Source: Leucobacter sp. Ag1 (GTDB taxonomy: Bacteria; Actinomycetota; Actinomycetes; Actinomycetales; Microbacteriaceae). From it: DNA of 64,000 nt. A program made the position numbers and the translations under genes. The notes beneath the pieces are model-generated. The model was not told where the DNA came from. It worked only from the letters and a program-made list of their open reading frames with translations, and made no database searches. Shown in pieces: positions 39,455-46,657 of the stretch. Location of the stretch: contig NZ_LAYO01000107.1 in NCBI RefSeq assembly GCF_000980875.1, positions 44,120-108,119 of the forward strand, read 5' to 3'. How positions within the stretch are numbered: position 1 is the first letter of the stretch; every line of letters begins with the position of its first letter.

Positions 39455-40402
39455 TCAGTCGTTCAGGGGCAGCTCGCGCTGCAGGGTGCGGCTTCGTTCG
39501 ACCTCGATGTCGAGCAGGTCGGCCGGGCCGGGGACCTCGGTTCCGGGGAGCCGCACCGCAGCGGCGCCCCATCGCACCCCCGTCGAGAGCGCATCAGCCG
39601 GGGCTTCTCCGCGGTCGAGGCCGAGCAGGAGCCCGGCGAGCATGCAGTCCCCCGCACCGACGGTCGAGACCGGGTCGGAGATGATCGCCCGCGCGTGCAC
39701 GGCTTCGTCGGCGGTGATCAGCACCGCACCGTCCCGCCCGAGGCTGACCGCCACGAACTCGATGCCTGAGGCGACCAGCTCCCGGCCGGTATCGACGACG
39801 GCGCCGAGCGTATCGAGGGGCCGGCCCACGAGCTCCGCGAGCTCCTCGCGGTTGGGCTTGATGAGCGTCGGCACCGCGGCGACCGCGGCGGCGAACGCCG
39901 CACCTGAGGAATCGATGGCGACCCGTGCCCCTCGCGCTCGCGCTTCACGGACGAGGACGGCGTAGAGGGAGTCCGGCGCCCCCGGCGGCAGGCTGCCGCA
40001 TCCGGCGATCCATGCGCCGGATTCGAGGTCGCCGAGCGCCGCTTCGAGCAGCGCATCGACATCGGCCGGCTCGAGCGCCGGACCGGCCTCGTTGAGCTTC
40101 GTCGTCGTGCCGTCGGGCTCGAGCACGCTGACGTTCATGCGCGTGCTCCCCGTGATCGGCACGATCCGGCTCGCCGCGCCGGTGCGTGCGAGGAGGACTT
40201 CGAAGAGCGCGCCCTCCGGACCGCCGGAGGGGACCACGATGAGGGCGTCGCCGCCCATCGCGGTCAGAGCTCGCCCGACGTTGACGCCCTTGCCGCCGGG
40301 ATCCACCCGTGACGAATCGGCGCGCAGCACCTGGCCGCGGTCCAGCGTCTCGACCGTCACCGCCCGATCCACGCTCGGGTTCGGGGTCAGCGCGACGATC
40401 AT
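39455..40402 (-). CDS. fruK: 1-phosphofructokinase
   Basis: A 315-residue PfkB-family kinase that phosphorylates fructose 1-phosphate to fructose 1,6-bisphosphate. It begins MIVALTPNPSVDRAV, with the LTPNPSVD start typical of FruK. DPGGKGVNVGRAL is the sugar-binding motif and VSTVGAGDCMLAGLLLG the catalytic GAGD loop. ATG 40402 overlaps the regulator stop (ATGA). Its position between regulator and EIIABC is the classic fru operon order. Product feeds glycolysis. Confidence 0.95.
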   Translation of the reverse strand: MIVALTPNPSVDRAVTVETLDRGQVLRADSSRVDPGGKGVNVGRALTAMGGDALIVVPSGGPEGALFEVLLARTGAASRIVPITGSTRMNVSVLEPDGTTTKLNEAGPALEPADVDALLEAALGDLESGAWIAGCGSLPPGAPDSLYAVLVREARARGARVAIDSSGAAFAAAVAAVPTLIKPNREELAELVGRPLDTLGAVVDTGRELVASGIEFVAVSLGRDGAVLITADEAVHARAIISDPVSTVGAGDCMLAGLLLGLDRGEAPADALSTGVRWGAAAVRLPGTEVPGPADLLDIEVERSRTLQRELPLND

Positions 40403-41160
40403 GCCGTCACCACCGTCGGGCCCGCCGCCCGGAGCTCCTCGGCGAGGTCGCCGTCGAGGTCGGTGTCGGTGATCACGAGGTCGATCTCGTCGAGCGCTGC
40501 GAAGCGGGTGAGGTGCGCGCGACCCGCCTTGCTGGAGTCGGCGACCAGAACGGTCGTGCGCGATGCCAGCACCATCGCCCGCTTCACCGCGGCCTCCTCC
40601 TGATCCGGAGTGGTGAGTCCGCGCTGCGCGTCGAAGCCGTTGGCTCCGAAGAAGCCGACGTCGACGGTGAGCTCGGCGAGCGCCTCGCAGGTCCATCGCC
40701 CGACGGCTGCGCCGGTGACCGGCCGCACCCGTCCGCCGAGCTGCATCAGCTCGATGCCGGGCTTCGCGGACAGCGCGGCGCCGATCATGAGGCTGTTGGT
40801 GATGACCGTGCACTCGGCGTCGGCGGGGAGCGCCTGCGCGATCGCGAGCGTGCTCGTCCCGGAGTCGAGCAGCACGGTGCCGCCCGCCGGAATCTCTTCG
40901 AGAGCGCGAAGCGCGATCCGCTGCTTGACCGCGGCACGTCGGCCGATCCGCACGTCGAGACCGACCTCGGGCTCGACCCGGTCGACGGGGATCGCACCGC
41001 CGTGGACCCGCTGCAGCAGGCCGCGGCGTTCGAGTGCCGTGAGGTCACGGCGGATCGTCTCGGTGGAGACGTCGAGCTGCTCGGCGAGCGCGCCCACTTC
41101 GGCGCGTCCGTCGGCGCGCGCCGAAGTCAGGATCAGCTGCTGGCGTTCTGCGGCGTACAC
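40399..41160 (-). CDS. DeoR/GlpR-family regulator of the fru operon (FruR-like)
   Basis: A 253-residue DeoR-type regulator. The N-terminal helix-turn-helix is in VGALAEQLDVSTETIRRDL. The sugar-phosphate effector domain has VLLDSGTSTLAIAQAL and VLVADSSKAG, typical of the family. GTG 41160 is preferred over upstream starts because GGAGGAG lies just before it and the length becomes normal. It probably represses the fru operon (and itself) until fructose 1-phosphate builds up. A candidate operator is at 41228-41246. Confidence 0.92.
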   Translation of the reverse strand: MYAAERQQLILTSARADGRAEVGALAEQLDVSTETIRRDLTALERRGLLQRVHGGAIPVDRVEPEVGLDVRIGRRAAVKQRIALRALEEIPAGGTVLLDSGTSTLAIAQALPADAECTVITNSLMIGAALSAKPGIELMQLGGRVRPVTGAAVGRWTCEALAELTVDVGFFGANGFDAQRGLTTPDQEEAAVKRAMVLASRTTVLVADSSKAGRAHLTRFAALDEIDLVITDTDLDGDLAEELRAAGPTVVTA

Positions 41161-41227
41161 GAAACGCTCCTCCCGTCGTTGCGTGGCGTTCATCCAACAG
41201 TGCCACACGAACGGGAGAATACGCAAC

Positions 41228-41246
41228 TAAAACCACATTGGTTTTA
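41228..41246. promoter_or_regulatory. Palindromic operator candidate upstream of the fru operon
   Basis: A perfect 8-bp inverted repeat around a 3-nt centre (TAAAACCA-CAT-TGGTTTTA) lies 68 nt before the regulator's start. A TATTCT hexamer (41216-41221, minus strand) and a TTGCGT hexamer (41221-41226) close by are candidate promoter elements. The palindrome is AT-rich in a GC-rich region. It also lies 7 nt past the gluQRS stop, so a terminator role is possible but the stem is weak. Confidence 0.6.
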
Positions 41247-41252
41247 TGTTGC

Positions 41253-42176
41253 TTATGTGGGATCCGGCGTCCACACCCACGGCTCCCTCGGCAGCAGATC
41301 CGGATCGAATCGGGTGAGCAACCGCTCGGTCGAGACCGATTCCCCCGGCGACGCGAGCGCCAGCGATTCGGCCAGACGCGAGCGCACGCGCTCCACCCCG
41401 ATGCCGTGCGCCTGCAGCTCGCGCAGCGTCACCGCGCCGTCCCGCTTCGCGAGGCGCGCACCGCTCGGCCCCAGCACGAGCGGCACGTGCGCGTATTCCA
41501 CCGCGGGCGGCGCCGGCAGGCCCAGCAGGCGCTGCAGCACGATCTGCCGCGGCGTCGAGGACGCGAGGTCGTCCCCGCGCACGACCTGGTCCACCCCCAT
41601 CGAGGCATCGTCGACCACGACCGCCAGGTTGTACGCCACGGCGCCGTCTCCACGGCGCAGCACGAGATCGTCCACGACACCGGTCACCCGGCCCATGAGC
41701 CGATCATCGAACGCGAGCTGCCCCGCGCCCTCCGGAACCCGGAGGCGGAGCGCCGGCAGCCGCGGCAGGATCCGCTCGCGCGCGGCGGCGCGCTCGGCCT
41801 CGTTCCGATCGCGACAGGTCCCCGGGTACGCGCCGGGCGGCGCGTGCGGTGCGGTCGGCGCGGCGAGGATGTCCCGCCGCGTGCAGGTGCACTCGTAGAC
41901 CAGGCCCCGCTCCGCCAGCTCCGCGATCGCTGCATCGTGGTCGTCGCCGCGCTCGGTCTGCAGCACCGCGGGCCCGTCCCAGTCGATGCCGAGCTCGGCG
42001 AGGTCCTCCAGCTGGCGATCCGCCGCGCCCGCATCGCGACCCCGGTCGAGGTCCTCGATCCGCATGAGGAACCCGCGCCCGCTCGACCGCGCGAACAGCC
42101 AGGCGAGCAGCGCGGTGCGCAGATTGCCCAGGTGCAGGTCGCCCGACGGGCTCGGCGCGTAGCGGCCTGCACTCAT
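41253..42176 (-). CDS. gluQ: Glutamyl-Q tRNA(Asp) synthetase
   Basis: A 307-residue paralogue of the glutamyl-tRNA synthetase catalytic domain. It lacks the anticodon-binding domain. It glutamylates queuosine in the anticodon loop of tRNA-Asp. YAPSPSGDLHLGNLRTALLAW has the HIGH-type motif. ECTCTRRDI with the later PGTC supplies a zinc-site Cys cluster. RLAKRDGAVTL is the KMSKS-type loop. The ATG overlaps the permease stop (ATGA). Because this enzyme needs queuosine-modified tRNA, the cell should make or salvage queuosine; no such genes are in the window. Confidence 0.93.
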   Translation of the reverse strand: MSAGRYAPSPSGDLHLGNLRTALLAWLFARSSGRGFLMRIEDLDRGRDAGAADRQLEDLAELGIDWDGPAVLQTERGDDHDAAIAELAERGLVYECTCTRRDILAAPTAPHAPPGAYPGTCRDRNEAERAAARERILPRLPALRLRVPEGAGQLAFDDRLMGRVTGVVDDLVLRRGDGAVAYNLAVVVDDASMGVDQVVRGDDLASSTPRQIVLQRLLGLPAPPAVEYAHVPLVLGPSGARLAKRDGAVTLRELQAHGIGVERVRSRLAESLALASPGESVSTERLLTRFDPDLLPREPWVWTPDPT

Positions 42177-44143
42177 CCCACGTGCACCCAGGGTCGCTGC
42201 GTGATGTCGGGCACCGCGATGCGCAGCACCTCGCGGGTCATCGGAGCGATCTCGCCCTCGCCGAAGAGCAGGAAGCGCGCGAAGTTCGAGGCCGGGTTGC
42301 CCTCGGTCCAGCGGAAGTAGATGTGCGGGGCCTGCCCGGTGCGATCGCGCAGATCGATGAGCACCGAGGCGAGGCTGTTCGGCACCGAGCTGCCGCGCAG
42401 CGACAGCACGCGGTGGCCGTAGCGCTCGTCGCCGACGACGTAGATCTCGTCCTCGAAGTCGGAGCTGTCGCCGATCGTCACCTCGATGAACCAGGCGTCC
42501 TCCCCGACGAAGCGGTGCGCCGCCTGCGCGTGCTTGAGCTTCTCGGCGTAGCGCTCGGGCCTGGCGTGCTTCGGATCGTGCGCGATCAGTTGGATCGGCC
42601 GGCCCGAATCGACGGCCTCGCGCACCCAGGATTCGACCAGCGGATCGAGCTGCACCGTCGTCGCCCGCAGCTCGATGGAACGGACCACGCGGGAGACGAA
42701 GCTGACCACGAGGATCCCGAGGATGAAGCACGCCGCGATCTTGATACCGTCGGGGCGCTCGATGATGTTCGCGATCGTCGTGTACAGGAACACCAGGGTC
42801 ACGATCCCGAAGCCGATGGTCTTGCCGCGCTCGCGCTTGCCCCGCGCCGAGAGCGTCACCGCGACCGCCGCCGAGGTCATCAGCACCAGCACGCCGGTGG
42901 CGTAGGCTCCGCCCTGATCGTCGACGCTGGCCTGGAAGATGATCGTGATGAGGAACGCGACGCACGTGAATACGATCACGAGCGGACGGATCGCGCGGGC
43001 CCAGCGCGGCGCCATGCCGTAGTGCGGCAGGTAGCGCGGCACCAGGTTCAGCAGGCCGGCCATCGCCGAGGCCCCCGCGAACCACAGGATCGCGATGGTG
43101 ATCACGTCGTAGACCGTGCCGAACCCGTCGCCCAGGAACTGGTGCGCGAGGTACGCGAGGGCTCGGCCGTTCGCCTTGCCGCCGGGCTGGAACTCCTCCT
43201 GCGGGATCAGCACGACCGTCGCGATCGACGAGGTCACGAGGAACGCGCTCATGATGAGCGCCGAGGTGGTCAGCAGGCGGTGGGCGCCTTTGACGCGTGC
43301 GCGCAGGGTCGCTTCGGGGTCTCCCTGCTCGCCGCGGATCTGCGGCATGACGGCGACACCGGTCTCGAAGCCCGAGAGCCCCAGCGCGAGCTTCGGGAAC
43401 ACGATGAGCGCGATCGCGATGATCATCCACGGATCGCCGTGCTGCGTCGTGAGCGCGGTCCACCAGTCGCCCACCTTCAGCGGAGTCTGCAGGATATGCG
43501 CGAGGGCGACGACGAGCACGACCGCGTTGATGAGCAGGAAGCCGCCGACGAGCACCGTCGCGATGCGGATCGCCTCGGTGAAGCCGCGCAGGAACACGAC
43601 GCCGAGCCCCGCCAGCAGCGCGAGGGTGATGATGACCTGCTGCCCCTGCAGGAAGTCGGGGGCGAACGGGTTCTCGATCGCGTGCGCCGTCGCATCCGCG
43701 GCCGACAGGGTCATGGTGATCATGAAGTCGGTCGCGGCGAAGCCGAGCAGCGCGAGCACCGCGAGCTTGCCGCCCCACTTGGGCAGCAGCTTCGAGAGCA
43801 TCGCGATCGATCCGGCACCGTTCGGGCTCTCGCGCGCCACGCGACGGTACACGGGGAGCGCGCCGAACAGCGTGATCGCCACGAGCAGCAGGGTCGCGAG
43901 CGGGGCGATCAGGCCCGCCGCGAGCGCCGCGATCGCCGGCTGGTAGCCGAGCGTCGAGAAGTAGTCCAGTCCGGTGAGGCACATGACCCGCCACCAGGGC
44001 GCTCCGCGCCCGACCGCCTTGCCGTGGGGGCCGGTGTGCTCGCCGGCCTTCTCGGCGGTATCGGTCAGCAGCCAACGGCGCAGACGGGACCCGGCGCCGT
44101 CTGCCGGTTTGGAGGGCTCCTCGAGCGGAGTGTGCGTAGTCAC
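42173..44143 (-). CDS. APC-superfamily permease with C-terminal cytosolic domain
   Basis: A 656-residue transporter with about 12 membrane segments up to residue 500. GLDYFSTLGYQPAIAAL is the APC/KUP-like N-terminal motif. A cytosolic domain of about 150 residues follows, ending in VHVG. Related proteins are annotated as amino-acid permeases or potassium uptake (KUP-like) proteins; the choice is not decidable here. The start carries a charged N-terminal tail. The stop overlaps the gluQRS start, so the two are translated together, an unexpected pairing. Divergent from the first DUF7882 gene, with 111 bp between. Confidence 0.75.
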   Translation of the reverse strand: MTTHTPLEEPSKPADGAGSRLRRWLLTDTAEKAGEHTGPHGKAVGRGAPWWRVMCLTGLDYFSTLGYQPAIAALAAGLIAPLATLLLVAITLFGALPVYRRVARESPNGAGSIAMLSKLLPKWGGKLAVLALLGFAATDFMITMTLSAADATAHAIENPFAPDFLQGQQVIITLALLAGLGVVFLRGFTEAIRIATVLVGGFLLINAVVLVVALAHILQTPLKVGDWWTALTTQHGDPWMIIAIALIVFPKLALGLSGFETGVAVMPQIRGEQGDPEATLRARVKGAHRLLTTSALIMSAFLVTSSIATVVLIPQEEFQPGGKANGRALAYLAHQFLGDGFGTVYDVITIAILWFAGASAMAGLLNLVPRYLPHYGMAPRWARAIRPLVIVFTCVAFLITIIFQASVDDQGGAYATGVLVLMTSAAVAVTLSARGKRERGKTIGFGIVTLVFLYTTIANIIERPDGIKIAACFILGILVVSFVSRVVRSIELRATTVQLDPLVESWVREAVDSGRPIQLIAHDPKHARPERYAEKLKHAQAAHRFVGEDAWFIEVTIGDSSDFEDEIYVVGDERYGHRVLSLRGSSVPNSLASVLIDLRDRTGQAPHIYFRWTEGNPASNFARFLLFGEGEIAPMTREVLRIAVPDITQRPWVHVG

Positions 44144-44254
44144 GCGGTCACATTACTCCAGTTTTCGCGTCGCGTACGTCACTGATCGTCGGAAACCGTC
44201 GTGCCGTTCGCGGCACCTCTCGTCATTTGCGTCGGAACATGCCAGCATGCACCT

Positions 44255-44578
44255 ATGGGCTTTCTCATCTATGGCGGTACTCAGGAGTTCGAGTTCGATG
44301 ATCGGACGCTCGCGCACTTGAAGGTCGCCATCACCACCAAGCTCCGTCGCCAGGAGAGCTTCCTCATGAGCTGGGTGCACCCGGCCGAGCGCGGAGGCGG
44401 GCGGCTGTCGGTGTGGCTCGCGCCGAGCATCCCGTTGGTGTTCCGTTTCTCAGGCAGCCGTCCGCCGCAGCTCAACCGGCACTGGATCGAGGTCCTCACC
44501 GAGCACTCGCACACCGCACGCGGTCTGCTGGTGCTGACCGAGACCGACGCCGCGAAGCAGACGGTGGAGCAGTTCTAG
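44255..44578 (+). CDS. DUF7882-type small protein, copy 1
   Basis: A 107-residue cytoplasmic protein that begins MGFLIYGGTQEFEFDDRTL. It resembles the short Microbacteriaceae proteins called DUF7882, once misannotated as ATP-dependent DNA ligase fragments; no ligase motif (KxDG) is present. The core is HLKVAITTKLRRQESFLMSW, then a beta segment VWLAPSIPLVFRF and a C-terminal helix RHWIEVLTEHS. The function is unknown. A second copy starts 4 nt later, on the same transcript. Confidence 0.75.
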   Translation: MGFLIYGGTQEFEFDDRTLAHLKVAITTKLRRQESFLMSWVHPAERGGGRLSVWLAPSIPLVFRFSGSRPPQLNRHWIEVLTEHSHTARGLLVLTETDAAKQTVEQF

Positions 44579-44582
44579 AACC

Positions 44583-44876
44583 ATGGGATACCTCCACTAC
44601 AGCGGCATGGAGAGTTTCGCGTTCGACGACCGCCTGCTCACCCACCTGCGCACCGTCGTGCTCGGCAAGCTGAAGCGCCAGGAGAGCCTCATACTCACCT
44701 GGACGCGAGACGGACAGCAGCACAGCATCTGGTTGCACCCGACCGTCCCGATCCACTTCGAGTTCGAGGCCGAGACCACCGAGGAGCTGAACCCGCTGTG
44801 GATCGAGCAGCTGGCCTCCCTCGCCAATTCGCCGGGCGGCCTCCGCTGCGTCGAGGAGCCGCCGCGCAAGGCGTGA
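44583..44876 (+). CDS. DUF7882-type small protein, copy 2
   Basis: A 97-residue paralogue of the previous gene, roughly half-identical over the first 40 residues (MGYLHYSGMESFAFDDRLL, then HLRTVVLGKLKRQES). It has the same layout, with IWLHPTVPIHFEF and a WIEQLASLANS helix. It keeps an N-terminal MG-Y motif and a Lys-Arg-Gln-Glu-Ser core. Copy 1 ends 4 nt before it. Function unknown. The AraC gene converges from the right (ends 44928). Confidence 0.75.
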   Translation: MGYLHYSGMESFAFDDRLLTHLRTVVLGKLKRQESLILTWTRDGQQHSIWLHPTVPIHFEFEAETTEELNPLWIEQLASLANSPGGLRCVEEPPRKA

Positions 44877-44927
44877 CCTGGCACCGGTCAGGCGCTCCCG
44901 GGGAGTCCGCGGACCTCGCCCCCGAAC

Positions 44928-45902
44928 CTACGCCGCAGGTCCTTCTCCGGGGATCACCTCGACAGGGCTCTCCGGCTGCGGTGCCCTTCGCGCCCGGAGC
45001 TCCGCGGGACCGAGCCGGTAGAACACTGCGAGCGCGCGGCGCATGCTGGCGCTGGAACCGAATCCGGCACGCAGCGCGATCTCGGTCGCGCCGAGGCCGC
45101 CGAACCCCGGATCCTGCAGCAGGGAACGCGCCACCCGAGCCCGTTCCTTCCGCAGCTCCGCGGCCACCGAGCTCCCGCCGGCCGCGAAGATCTCCTGCAA
45201 GTAGCGCAGCGACACCCCGACCCCGCTCGCGATCCGTTCCGGGTCCAGTCGCGGGTCCGCACCGTCGCTCCGGATCAGGGCGAGAGCGCGATCCCGGATC
45301 CCGGCCTGCCGATCCTCCAGCTCCCATCCGCCGCCCTGCCGATGGCGCAGCACGGCCCCGGCCATCTCGAGCACCGTTCGGGCGATGAGCCGCGCGTCGG
45401 CCTCGGACGCCTCCTGCTCGCTCCGTACCGACTGCGAGAGCAGCACGGCGAGCGAGCGCTCCGAGAGCGTCAGCTCCTCATGGATGCTGACCCGGTCGTC
45501 GAGCGTCGGCGTGTGCACGAGCAGCGCCTGACGCGGGATCCGCGCGACGACGAACCGCCACGGTCCGGCCAGGCGGACCCGGTTCGGCAGGCCGCTCGGC
45601 GCGATCATGAGCGGCCCCCGCGACGCGCACCAGACGCCGCCGTCGAGATACTCGAACTCGCCCTGCTGCACGAAGAGCAGATCGATCGTCGGGAGATCCG
45701 GCCGGATCGGCCGCCGTTCGAACTCGGATCCCGTCCCTTCGGCCTCGACGATGAGCACGGGGCCGAACGCCCGCGCCTTCGCGGTCATGCCGAGCGGTCC
45801 GTCGACACCGCGCACCCCTTCGTCGCCGAGCTCGCGCTCTCCGAAGCGGGTAATGGATCGGTCGGGCAGGCCCTCGATCCTCGGCGCGCTCTGTCGTTCC
45901 AC
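44928..45902 (-). CDS. AraC/XylS-family transcriptional regulator
   Basis: A 324-residue regulator. The C-terminal double helix-turn-helix runs about residues 210-300, with GVSLRYLQEIFAAGG in the first and ATEIALRAGFGSSASMRRAL then FYRLGPAELRARR in the second. The N-terminal ~180 residues form a beta-rich AraC-like sensing domain (LMIAPSGLPNRVRLAG). The start at 45902 is a GTG. The target is unknown; it is monocistronic, convergent with the DUF7882 pair. Confidence 0.88.
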   Translation of the reverse strand: MERQSAPRIEGLPDRSITRFGERELGDEGVRGVDGPLGMTAKARAFGPVLIVEAEGTGSEFERRPIRPDLPTIDLLFVQQGEFEYLDGGVWCASRGPLMIAPSGLPNRVRLAGPWRFVVARIPRQALLVHTPTLDDRVSIHEELTLSERSLAVLLSQSVRSEQEASEADARLIARTVLEMAGAVLRHRQGGGWELEDRQAGIRDRALALIRSDGADPRLDPERIASGVGVSLRYLQEIFAAGGSSVAAELRKERARVARSLLQDPGFGGLGATEIALRAGFGSSASMRRALAVFYRLGPAELRARRAPQPESPVEVIPGEGPAA

Positions 45903-46053
45903 GGAGCGACAGTATCAGCCGCGCGATCCCGCCGACCAGCGTATGCCGGCACGGATCGGCGGCGCCTCCGACCCGCGGGCGGGCGCTCGGCCCGCAGTCG
46001 GGTCGCGCCGGTTCCTTCGCGCCGCGGGAGCGCATTCTTCAGGCCCGGAAACG

Positions 46054-46085
46054 ACAGAAGGTCCGGCTTTCGCCGGACCTTCTGT
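46054..46085 (-). terminator. Terminator of tRNA-Ala
   Basis: A perfect 14-bp stem (46054-46067 with 46072-46085) and TTTC loop, 7 nt past the tRNA 3' end on the minus strand, then CGTTTCC. Confidence 0.8.
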
Positions 46086-46092
46086 TCTTGAG

Positions 46093-46165
46093 TGGATCTG
46101 AGGGGACTCGAACCCCTGACCCCCTGCATGCCATGCAGGTGCGCTACCAGCTGCGCCACAGACCC
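46093..46165 (-). tRNA. tRNA-Ala (anticodon GGC)
   Basis: A 73-nt cloverleaf on the minus strand. Acceptor GGGTCTG pairs with CAGATCC and includes the G3:U70 pair that defines alanine tRNAs. The anticodon loop ATGGCAT gives GGC, which reads GCC/GCT. The T-loop is GGTTCGAGTCC. CCA is not encoded; the discriminator is A. Confidence 0.97.
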
Positions 46166-46200
46166 GTGGAAGTCGGACGAATTCTCCCCCGACAACTCTT

Positions 46201-46608
46201 CTACTTTACATCACCCTCGGGGGTCGAACGCAAATCGGCAGCCCGTTCCAGGATCCCGCGCGTGTCGATCACCGGGCAGTCGCTCCACAGACGCTCGAGC
46301 TGGTAGAACTCGCGCTCCTCCTGGTGGAAGACGTGCACGATGAGGCCGCCGAAGTCGAGCAGCACCCAGCGTCCGCCCTCGCGTCCCTCGCGTCGCACGG
46401 TGCGCACGCCGGACTCGTTTAGCGCGTCCTCGATCGCGTCGGAGATCGCCTGCACGTTGCGCTCGACGCTGCCCGTCAGGAGCAGGAAGGCATCGGCGTA
46501 GGGGAAGAACTCCCCCACGTCGAGTGCGACAGGCTCGGTCGCGCCCTTCGCGTCGGCCGCGAGGACCGCGGTCTCGAGAGTGTTGAGAACGTCAGTGGTG
46601 TCGCTCAC
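46201..46608 (-). CDS. rsfS: Ribosome silencing factor RsfS
   Basis: A 135-residue RsfS/Iojap-type protein that binds ribosomal protein L14 and blocks subunit joining in starvation. ADAFLLLTGSVERNVQAISDAIED and the WVLLDFGGLIVHVFHQEEREFYQLERLW block are the conserved core. The GTG at 46608 has AAAGGGA upstream. The order nadD-(hypothetical)-rsfS is common in Actinobacteria, though here a large protein gene lies between them (gap 49 nt). tRNA-Ala follows 35 nt later. Confidence 0.95.
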   Translation of the reverse strand: MSDTTDVLNTLETAVLAADAKGATEPVALDVGEFFPYADAFLLLTGSVERNVQAISDAIEDALNESGVRTVRREGREGGRWVLLDFGGLIVHVFHQEEREFYQLERLWSDCPVIDTRGILERAADLRSTPEGDVK

Positions 46609-46657
46609 GCGTCCCTTTCAATGGGTGTGGTTGGAAAAACTGAGGGGGCGTCGGCGA

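Noticed and set aside
35285..41160. The PTS block considered as horizontally acquired.
   Set aside because: Base composition and codon use look like those of the neighbours, and there are no mobile-element traces at its borders.
44255..44876. Calling the two small proteins ATP-dependent DNA ligases, as in old annotations.
   Set aside because: No KxDG motif or nucleotidyltransferase fold is visible in about 100 residues.
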